This document shows positions 1-5,664 of a stretch of DNA of 8,776 bases, in pieces; position 1 is the stretch's first letter; every line of letters begins with the position of its first letter. Both the position numbers and the translations under genes were made by a program. Under the pieces are notes generated by a model. It searched no databases. It was not told where the DNA came from and saw only the letters and a program-made list of their open reading frames with translations. Origin of the DNA: an uncultured euryarchaeote (GTDB lineage: Archaea; Thermoplasmatota; Poseidoniia; Poseidoniales; Poseidoniaceae); contig CALGEM010000004.1 in assembly GCA_937881505.1 (NCBI GenBank), positions 1 through 8,776 on the forward strand, read 5' to 3'.

Positions 1-1
1 A

Positions 2-1087
2 GGGCTGACCGATGTACGCCGTCACAATACGGTCAACATTTTGCTGGCGTTGAGCGCGGTCACGTTGTTGGGCTTGGGCACCGCGCTGCAACAGGATTCC
101 TTGGTTTGGAACCTATCGTTCTTGGTGGCGATGACCCTCGGATTCGCCCATTCATTCCACTCGTTTTTCACCTCAGATTCGGTTCGCCAACAGGGCGACC
201 AAATGCCATGCTTGGTGCATCATGCGCCCACGCACCACCCCACCCAACTCGGTTCGATTTTGGGAGAACTTATTGTTCTCCATTTGGATCCTGACCTTTA
301 CCTAGATTGGCGCGCATGGCTTGATGATTTCAGAAAAAGTGTACTCCCCGGCTACGATAAAGATCAGTCTTGGGAGCGTGTCCTCTACATCCTTCACCTC
401 AATGCCAAGGGTGATTTGAGCGACAGCATCGCCATGAGCGAATTGAGCGAATTCATTCGTCCCGACGCCATCAATGATGTGCTTTTGGACGAAGAAGCCA
501 AGTTCAACTGGCGCTCCTTGCAGCGTTTGTTGGCCCATGCACGCGTTTGGCAACCCAGCGCCTTCCGCCTGCTTGAACGACTCCAGTTAGACCTTCTTTC
601 TGGCACACCCAGCATGTTGCGCTCACCGTGGCGAATGGACGTCGCTCTTGACCCCGAATGCGATGAAGGAACCGGGCACCTGTTCATTGCACTCAACAAC
701 CAAACCTTCCAGCAAGCCGTTGCGAGAATCGAAGTCGTTTGCCCCGGTGGTGAACCCTTTGCCCGCGACCACCGCTTTGACCTGCAAGCCTGCCCACCCC
801 CGCGTCAAGCGGTCAGCCTGAACGCTGAAGGCGAAGACGACGCGTTGGACTGGGTGCCCCGCTACCTACAGCAAGGCGTCGTTCTCTGGCTCGGCGTGGC
901 GTGGCCGCCCAATGAACAGAGCGAACGTTATGTCCAGGTGATTTTGCGCGATGAGGACGGCGTTGTCCTCGAATCCCATGTTCTGCGCACCATCGTCAAA
1001 CGAAAGTCTAGCTTCCAAGCCCGGAAAAAGTACAGCGCGCTTGAACGCGCCCGCAACTGGGCAACACGACCTCTTCCCAAGGTCTGA
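2..1087 (+). CDS. Two-helix membrane protein of unknown function (5' end cut by window edge)
   Basis: The frame is open from base 2 to the TGA at 1085-1087, giving 361 visible residues. The only nearby start-like codon, a TTG at 41, lies inside the first hydrophobic segment, so the true start is probably left of the window. Numbering from base 2, two membrane segments are visible at about residues 11-28 and 33-55, joined by a very short polar turn. A soluble region of about 300 residues follows. Its first half is helical with many Leu, Trp and acidic residues (about 75-200). Its second half looks beta-rich (about 215-340) and ends in a basic tail. This suggests a membrane-anchored protein with a helical domain followed by a beta-sandwich-like domain. 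I recognise no family and see no catalytic motif. The gene is separated from the next one by 98 nt, so it may belong to a different transcription unit. Confidence 0.75.
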   Translation, partial: GLTDVRRHNTVNILLALSAVTLLGLGTALQQDSLVWNLSFLVAMTLGFAHSFHSFFTSDSVRQQGDQMPCLVHHAPTHHPTQLGSILGELIVLHLDPDLYLDWRAWLDDFRKSVLPGYDKDQSWERVLYILHLNAKGDLSDSIAMSELSEFIRPDAINDVLLDEEAKFNWRSLQRLLAHARVWQPSAFRLLERLQLDLLSGTPSMLRSPWRMDVALDPECDEGTGHLFIALNNQTFQQAVARIEVVCPGGEPFARDHRFDLQACPPPRQAVSLNAEGEDDALDWVPRYLQQGVVLWLGVAWPPNEQSERYVQVILRDEDGVVLESHVLRTIVKRKSSFQARKKYSALERARNWATRPLPKV

Positions 1088-1185
1088 AACCCAGAATTTC
1101 GCCGCAGGGCGTGTGTTCGTGCTTGTGATGGAAGCGCGCACCTTATGGCGGTCCTCTGCTTCGCCAGCCACAGGGGAGTTTCAGA
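1088..1185 (+). other. Short intergenic spacer before the flavoprotein gene
   Basis: This 98-nt gap has no T-run terminator and no convincing TATA box; the nearest candidate is a weak CTTATG at about 1142-1147. A small imperfect hairpin can be drawn from TGGCG at 1146-1150 and CGCCA at 1162-1166, with an 11-nt loop, but its significance is doubtful. The only clear signal is the ribosome binding site next to the flavoprotein start. Confidence 0.4.
1173..1178 (+). promoter_or_regulatory. Ribosome binding site for the flavoprotein gene
   Basis: GGGGAG lies 7 nt before the ATG at 1186 and fits a Shine-Dalgarno pairing. It supports that ATG as the start, as does the Rossmann beta-strand that begins at residue 4. 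Confidence 0.6.
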
Positions 1186-2805
1186 ATGGAAGCATGGGAT
1201 GTCATTGTGCTTGGAGACGGGCCCGCTGCACTTCACGCCGCTGCTGAAGCAGCAAAATCTGGTGCAAGCACCTTGATGATGTCATCAACCGGTTTGGGCA
1301 ACCCCGGCATGAGTGCCCTTGAGGGGCTTTCGGCCCCCATTCAGGAATCAAATAACCGCAGCCACCGCGAGGACACGATTCGATGCGGCGGCTTCCTGTG
1401 CGACCAAGACATGGTCGCTGAAACCACGGCGGGCGCCATCAAGCACGTGGACTTGCTCGAGCGTCGTGGGCTTAACTTCCGAAGAGACCAACAAGGTCTA
1501 CCAATGGTTCGAAAGGCTGCTGGTCACCAGCAACCAAGGACCGTTGATGCTGGAAGCGCTACGGCCCTCGGTCTACAACAACTCGGTGAAGAGCAATGCA
1601 TGCGCCACGGCGTCATCCGACGAGGCGACCAAGTTCCCCTGACCCTCGTTCACACCAAGCAATCCGTTGAGGGATTGGTGGCCGTTGACATGGTTAACGG
1701 GAAGATCATTGGTCTTCAATGCAAGGCGCTGATTATCGCTGACGAGGGTTTTGAAGGTGCTTTCTCCTCAGGTGTTGTTGGCCTCGGCATGGACATGGCA
1801 TTCCGAACAGGGGTCGCTCTGCGAGATATGGAATTCATGACCCATCACCCGTTGACCATCAAGGGAACCAACGTGTTCCTCCCGACGGGACTTCTTCTTG
1901 ATGGCGCCCAACTCCATGAAGCCTCAGGGGCAGCAATTGACGTTGACGGACAATCTTCCCTTGAGATCACCGCTTCACTTTCGGCTGCGGTCCAACCTGT
2001 TTTGGATGCTCGAAACATGGGGCTGAGCGCATCATGGTGGGGCTCGTTATTCCGCTTGGTCAAGCAGCGAACGGGCATTGACATGAATCGCCAAACCGTG
2101 CCGTTGGAGCCTACCGTGGGCCACACCCTTGGCGGCCTTCCCGTCGATGGAAACGGCCGATGTGTGGTGGGGGCATGGTCCCGATGGTTCACCGGTCTCT
2201 ACGCTGCTGGTGATGCCGCTTGTACGGGCCTCCATGGCGCAGCACCATTGGCCGGCAATCGCCTGCTTGACGCTCTTACGTCTGGGACGGCTGCAGGAAA
2301 GCATGCCGGTGAGTGGGTTGCCGACCGCAAATTTAGTGCGACCTCCGGCCTTGAAACAGCGTTGGAAGATGCACAGGCCGACATCTCCGCTATGGTGGAA
2401 TCCGAAGAGGCCACGCACGTGGTTCGCTGCGGCACGGTGATGACCAGTCTTCACAGTGCAATGGCATCAACATCCACCTTCTCAGCCGAGTCCATGGCAA
2501 ACCTCCAGGCCAAGGTTGAACAACTGAGCATCACGGCAGAATCGCTCCACCTTGACCAAGCTTCGTTGATTGCCAACACCAATCTCTTGGAGGTCTTGCG
2601 AACACAAGCGGCCGTACGCATGGTCTTGGCTTCAGTTCAGAGTGGATTGGCCCGAGAGGAATCCAGAGGGTCGTTTACCCGTGAGGATTTCCCGGAGGCC
2701 AACGATGACTTCCTCCATCACATCACCATCGACCGAGAAGGTAACACCGGGACCTTGGCCATCAAGAAAGGAGCGGGCGGCCACTGGGTTCTTCCTCCAC
2801 AATGA
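1186..2805 (+). CDS. Divergent SdhA/FrdA-like FAD-dependent flavoprotein
   Basis: The 539-residue protein follows the succinate dehydrogenase/fumarate reductase flavoprotein plan; E. coli SdhA is about 588. Visible in order are an N-terminal Rossmann FAD-binding motif (residues 5-16, GDGPAA), the HREDTIRCGG...DQD stretch (60-75) matching the DT...GDQD region of SdhA, and MEFMTHHP (215-222) matching MEFxxFHP. Then come PTVGHTLGG (309-317), GLYAAGDAACTGLHGA (337-352), the GN.LLDAL helix, and the C-terminal helical domain with ESRGSFTREDFPE (492-504). Compared with E. coli SdhA recalled from memory, the covalent-FAD histidine aligns with Pro40. The ATGG element is replaced at 185-188 (ADEG). The substrate residues Thr254, Arg286, His354 and Arg399 appear lost. 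FAD binding is plausible, probably non-covalent, but succinate oxidation is doubtful. No iron-sulfur or membrane-anchor subunit gene lies beside it. The stop overlaps the next gene by 4 nt. Family membership is well supported; substrate unknown. Confidence 0.85.
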   Translation: MEAWDVIVLGDGPAALHAAAEAAKSGASTLMMSSTGLGNPGMSALEGLSAPIQESNNRSHREDTIRCGGFLCDQDMVAETTAGAIKHVDLLERRGLNFRRDQQGLPMVRKAAGHQQPRTVDAGSATALGLQQLGEEQCMRHGVIRRGDQVPLTLVHTKQSVEGLVAVDMVNGKIIGLQCKALIIADEGFEGAFSSGVVGLGMDMAFRTGVALRDMEFMTHHPLTIKGTNVFLPTGLLLDGAQLHEASGAAIDVDGQSSLEITASLSAAVQPVLDARNMGLSASWWGSLFRLVKQRTGIDMNRQTVPLEPTVGHTLGGLPVDGNGRCVVGAWSRWFTGLYAAGDAACTGLHGAAPLAGNRLLDALTSGTAAGKHAGEWVADRKFSATSGLETALEDAQADISAMVESEEATHVVRCGTVMTSLHSAMASTSTFSAESMANLQAKVEQLSITAESLHLDQASLIANTNLLEVLRTQAAVRMVLASVQSGLAREESRGSFTREDFPEANDDFLHHITIDREGNTGTLAIKKGAGGHWVLPPQ

Positions 2806-3260
2806 AGAAAGACATCGGGTCCCACCGACCCGTTATGACCACGCTGTTTGAGAAGATTCTCTCCGGCGATATTCCTTCGCACTCCGTGGCGAGCGGTGAA
2901 GGGTGGTACGCTTTCCTCGATATTTTTCCTCGCAGAGAGGGCCATACTCTGGTTATTCCACATCGAGGCGTACAACGGCTTGCCGACTTGACACCCACCG
3001 AACAATCCCAACTCATGTCGGGCGTTACCCATGTGCAAAACGTGTTGGGTCAGCACTTTGACACCACGGATTTTACGGTTTGCGTTCACGACGGCCCGCT
3101 AGCCGGGCAGGAAGTCCCTCATGTTCACGTTCATGTGCTTCCACGCACCGAAAACGACGGGGGCTCAACCTTGATGGCCATGTGGCCTCGGAGGACACCT
3201 TCGGAGCCGGACCACGGGGCACTCGCCTCGCTTTCAGCAAGTCTTCAGGACGTGAAGTGA
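2802..3260 (+). CDS. HIT-family (histidine triad) nucleotide-binding protein
   Basis: This 152-residue protein carries the signature H107-V-H109-V-H111-V followed by LPR, preceded by HDGPLAGQEVP. The N-terminal half has FLDIFPRREGHTLVIPHR (38-55), the usual HIT-fold strand and GH.L.IP motif. HIT proteins are small soluble nucleotide hydrolases or transferases such as AMP-lysine, Ap4A or adenylyl-sulfate hydrolases; the middle triad histidine is the nucleophile. The exact substrate cannot be read from the sequence. No N-terminal CxxC zinc pair is present. The ATG at 2802 overlaps the flavoprotein stop (ATGA), suggesting translational coupling, and no separate ribosome binding site is seen. HIT proteins usually begin just before the FEKI..G.IP motif, so the in-frame ATG at 2835 (residue 12) is a credible alternative start. 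The stop overlaps the next gene by 1 nt. Confidence 0.92.
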   Translation: MKKDIGSHRPVMTTLFEKILSGDIPSHSVASGEGWYAFLDIFPRREGHTLVIPHRGVQRLADLTPTEQSQLMSGVTHVQNVLGQHFDTTDFTVCVHDGPLAGQEVPHVHVHVLPRTENDGGSTLMAMWPRRTPSEPDHGALASLSASLQDVK

Positions 3261-4852
3261 TGGCCAAGATTGTCACCGAAGAGGAAGAAATGGTGCATAA
3301 CGGCGAAGCCCTACCGGTTCTCTCCGCTTCGGCGAAGAAGATGAACATCGATAAATTGCTCAACGCACCGCTTCCGACCTACGATTCCTCGGTGCCGGGG
3401 TCCTACCTTTGGACCAAAATTGCCTTCTGGATGTGTCGCCGCGTATCAAGCGCTCAATTTCGTACCACGGCGTCTTCTGCCACGACCGAACTTCAGGTTG
3501 GTGGTGCTGGAGCCATGTGTTGCGGGTGGCACACCAACGGGCTGATGGACCCGCTAGGCATCTTCCTCAACCATCCCAAAGAATTCGTCGTCGGCGCCCG
3601 CCATGACTTGGTCACGCGACCTCTCTTGGGGTGGTGGACACGACGTTTGGCGGTTCAACCGGTTGTCCGCAAAGCCGAACTTCTTCGCGGAGGGTGCACC
3701 GACGAGGAAGCGCTCCACCTCAACGGCCGCTCACTTCTTGCGCTTTCCAGCGGCATCGCCCACGGTTTTGGTTGCGTTTTGTTTCCCGAAGGAACCAGCC
3801 ACAGCCAGTCTTCGATGCTCCGATTCAAGACCGGCCCCGTTCGAACGGTGCTTGCCGCTGCTGCGCTCGCTAAAGCCAACGACCTTCCGCTCCCACAGTT
3901 GGTCCCCGTGGGCCTCCATTTCCGACAACGAGAGAAGTTCCGCACCGACCAGTACATCGAGTTCGGCGACCCCATCACCCTCACCGAGGATATGATTCCT
4001 TCAGCCATGGTCAACGCCGTGCGAGACAGCGGCTGGGTTGAGCCACCGATGGAAACGGTGCATCAAATCAGGGACCAGCTCCAGGACCGCCTCCCCGATA
4101 TGACGCCCAATACCTCAACCTGGGAAGAGCATCGAGCACTCCATCTGCTGGCCCACGTCCATGCACGTACACAAGGGCAAATCCTTCCCGATTGGCCATC
4201 GGAAGTGCATGCTGCACGAAAGGTCCGAGATGAATGGCCGGACCGTGAGGCAACATTCCCTCCTCAACCGTTGACCGGTGAGCGATTTGAGCGTGCTTCT
4301 GAAGCTGCAGAGATCCTCGAAGCGCGCGGCTTGGACGGACGCGACCTTGGGCCAAAAGGCAGGGTGTTCCGCCGAGCAAAACTCAGCCGCCTTCCCTCGG
4401 CCGTTCTTTCCCTGACTCTCTTCCTCATCTTGTTGCCGTTCTCGTTGACTTCCTTGGGCCTTCAAATTGCCTTGGGGCGATTGCTTGGGGACTCGACCGA
4501 CGAGGGATTAGATGCACGAACCAGCTACCAGTTTTTGGCGGCCTTTTTCGGCTCCTTACTCGTATGGCCCGTGGTCGCCTTGGGCTGGACGGCGTTGGTG
4601 TGGTTCAATCAAGGGGCCATCGGTGACCTTCTCGGATGGAGCGACACATGGCTCTGTCTCGGTACCGGTACGGGGCTCGCCGGGCTTTTTGCCGTCTATT
4701 TGCTCTGTTTCCCCATCTTTTGGGCCAGTGGCAAATCCTTCGCATTGGCGTGGGATGTTTGGGTTGACACACGGAAATCTTGGGTGCGTTGGCGATTCCC
4801 TTCTCAGGCGAAAAACCGGCTTGAAACGCTTCTTTCCGAACTCGCTCGCTAA
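3260..4852 (+). CDS. Membrane-anchored glycerol-3-phosphate/DHAP-type acyltransferase (PlsC-like superfamily)
   Basis: From the ATG at 3260 (TGATG overlap with the HIT stop) the protein is 530 residues. The same frame is open further upstream, but the start chosen matches tight coupling and gives a clean acidic N-terminus. Acyltransferase blocks are visible. Block I is H91-TNGLM-D97, an HX5D spacing like yeast Sct1/Gpt2 rather than the common HX4D of PlsC. Block II lies around GARHDLVTRPLLG (112-124). Block III is FPEGTSHS (175-182) with K190-T-G192. Block IV is near VPVGLHF (216-221). Three membrane helices follow at about 381-404, 423-449 and 464-490. The family transfers an acyl group to the sn-1 position of glycerol-3-phosphate or dihydroxyacetone phosphate at the membrane, the first step of ester-lipid synthesis. 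Substrate and acyl donor are inferred from motif resemblance only. A charged helical linker (about 260-375) sits between the catalytic and membrane parts. Confidence 0.85.
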   Translation: MAKIVTEEEEMVHNGEALPVLSASAKKMNIDKLLNAPLPTYDSSVPGSYLWTKIAFWMCRRVSSAQFRTTASSATTELQVGGAGAMCCGWHTNGLMDPLGIFLNHPKEFVVGARHDLVTRPLLGWWTRRLAVQPVVRKAELLRGGCTDEEALHLNGRSLLALSSGIAHGFGCVLFPEGTSHSQSSMLRFKTGPVRTVLAAAALAKANDLPLPQLVPVGLHFRQREKFRTDQYIEFGDPITLTEDMIPSAMVNAVRDSGWVEPPMETVHQIRDQLQDRLPDMTPNTSTWEEHRALHLLAHVHARTQGQILPDWPSEVHAARKVRDEWPDREATFPPQPLTGERFERASEAAEILEARGLDGRDLGPKGRVFRRAKLSRLPSAVLSLTLFLILLPFSLTSLGLQIALGRLLGDSTDEGLDARTSYQFLAAFFGSLLVWPVVALGWTALVWFNQGAIGDLLGWSDTWLCLGTGTGLAGLFAVYLLCFPIFWASGKSFALAWDVWVDTRKSWVRWRFPSQAKNRLETLLSELAR

Positions 4853-4880
4853 AGGGTGCATTCAAACGGGATGAAGAACT

Positions 4881-4886
4881 GGAAGG
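4881..4886 (+). promoter_or_regulatory. Ribosome binding site for the DUF2299-like gene
   Basis: GGAAGG lies 4 nt upstream of the ATG at 4891. It picks this start over the nearby out-of-frame ATG at 4871. The 38-nt gap from the acyltransferase stop contains no terminator-like T-run, so read-through from the upstream genes is likely. Confidence 0.55.
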
Positions 4887-4890
4887 CTAC

Positions 4891-5526
4891 ATGACGCCCG
4901 ATGAGACCGTTGATTTGCTCAAGCAATGGCTCACGGAAGAACGCCTTCAAGCAAAGGCGCAAAAAGACCCCCGTGCCCACGCCCACTTCTTGGTTCGCTA
5001 TCCAAGTGGAAAGCAAGGGCACATGTTCGCCATCGTCGTGCCTAAGGGCAGGGATTTGGTGGCTGTTTCAAGCATGACAAGGGTTGACGAAGGTCAGCAG
5101 AAGGAAATGAAAGATCACATGGATGATGAAGACAGCGACTGGTCCGAATGGATTCATGAAAGTCGTCTTCATTTGATTCGCACTGGCGTGGACTGGGTGA
5201 TTCACATGGGCCATGAGGGTGAGAAAAAGCCCGGGCCTCTGCAGGCCTTCAACGTGAGTCTACCGATTTGGTTTGACGGCCTCACCAAGCATGAATTCAT
5301 GAACAGCCTTCGTCGTTTGTGGCTTGCTAAACTCGCACTGATTCATGAGATCAAGTACTCCTACGGCCCTGGCGTGGGCAAACCCGGACCGGTCGACGAT
5401 TGGGCCAAATCCAAGCCAATGAACGACGGGCAGCCGGTGGCGGAAGAACCCCATCCGACGGCCGAAATCGAATTTGATGAGAAGATGTCCTTTGGTTCAG
5501 GCTTTGACCCTACAGAATGGGCTTAA
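4891..5526 (+). CDS. Small soluble protein resembling archaeal DUF2299 family
   Basis: This 211-residue protein has no signal peptide or membrane segment. It starts with a short amphipathic helix containing LLKQWLTEE (9-17). A beta-rich core follows with AHFLVRYPSG (31-40) and IVVPKGRDLVAVSSM (48-62). Next come an acidic helical stretch and DGLTKHEFMNSLRRLWLAKLAL (about 129-150), leading into a predicted helix. The order helix, beta core with P-KGxD, then DGLTKxxFM plus long helix resembles, from memory, the uncharacterised archaeal DUF2299 proteins of about 140-160 residues. This protein carries an extra acidic, proline-rich C-terminal tail of about 45 residues. I see no catalytic residues, and the function is unknown. 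It follows the acyltransferase by 38 nt on the same strand and may share its transcript. A T-rich region follows its stop. The family match is tentative. Confidence 0.85.
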   Translation: MTPDETVDLLKQWLTEERLQAKAQKDPRAHAHFLVRYPSGKQGHMFAIVVPKGRDLVAVSSMTRVDEGQQKEMKDHMDDEDSDWSEWIHESRLHLIRTGVDWVIHMGHEGEKKPGPLQAFNVSLPIWFDGLTKHEFMNSLRRLWLAKLALIHEIKYSYGPGVGKPGPVDDWAKSKPMNDGQPVAEEPHPTAEIEFDEKMSFGSGFDPTEWA

Positions 5527-5534
5527 ATCAATTG

Positions 5535-5548
5535 TTTTCGCCGTTTTT
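5535..5548 (+). terminator. Candidate T-run transcription terminator
   Basis: Two thymine runs (TTTT at 5535-5538 and TTTTT at 5544-5548) begin 9 nt after the stop of the DUF2299-like gene. Archaeal RNA polymerase often terminates on T-rich tracts without a strong hairpin. The position, before the promoter region of the secreted-protein gene, fits. The runs are short, so the call is tentative. Confidence 0.35.
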
Positions 5549-5557
5549 CATCACTTG

Positions 5558-5573
5558 GTATCAGATTTGATAC
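5558..5573. repeat. Perfect 6+6 inverted repeat upstream of the secreted-protein gene
   Basis: GTATCA (5558-5563) and TGATAC (5568-5573) form a perfect inverted repeat with a 4-nt GATT centre. It lies after the T-runs and about 90 nt upstream of the secreted-protein start. It could be an operator for a dimeric regulator or a small terminator hairpin. Its distance from the presumed TATA box (about 42 nt upstream) would suit an upstream activator site. A 6-bp arm can arise by chance. Confidence 0.35.
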
Positions 5574-5615
5574 TTGCGCCGCAATCGGCCGAAACATGAC
5601 CGATAGGGCGCGCGG

Positions 5616-5623
5616 TTAAGTAT
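5616..5623 (+). promoter_or_regulatory. Possible TATA-like element for the secreted-protein gene
   Basis: TTAAGTAT stands in an AT-rich island (about 5616-5630) following a GC-rich stretch. It lies about 42 nt upstream of the ATG at 5665, a distance that allows a transcription start about 25 nt downstream with a short leader. No clear purine-rich BRE precedes it. The assignment assumes an archaeal host. Confidence 0.3.
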
Positions 5624-5653
5624 GATTAAAGTCTCCAAAAAGTGTTGAAGTCC

Positions 5654-5658
5654 GGGGT
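5654..5658 (+). promoter_or_regulatory. Weak ribosome binding site for the secreted-protein gene
   Basis: GGGGT lies 6 nt before the ATG at 5665. It can pair with an ACCUC anti-Shine-Dalgarno core using one G-U wobble. The signal peptide starts immediately at this ATG, which independently supports the start. Confidence 0.4.
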
Positions 5659-5664
5659 ATACCT

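Noticed and set aside
41..43. TTG at 41 as the start of the first gene
   Set aside because: The frame remains open to base 2 and the TTG falls inside the first membrane helix, so a start upstream of the window is more likely.
1146..1166. Hairpin in the spacer before the flavoprotein gene
   Set aside because: The stem is only 5 bp with an 11-nt loop and there is no T-run after it; expected by chance.
3080..3259. Upstream 60-codon extension of the acyltransferase frame, overlapping the HIT gene
   Set aside because: The extension is Arg/Ser-rich and lies entirely over the HIT coding sequence, including its histidine triad. The ATG at 3260 in a TGATG overlap gives a more natural start.
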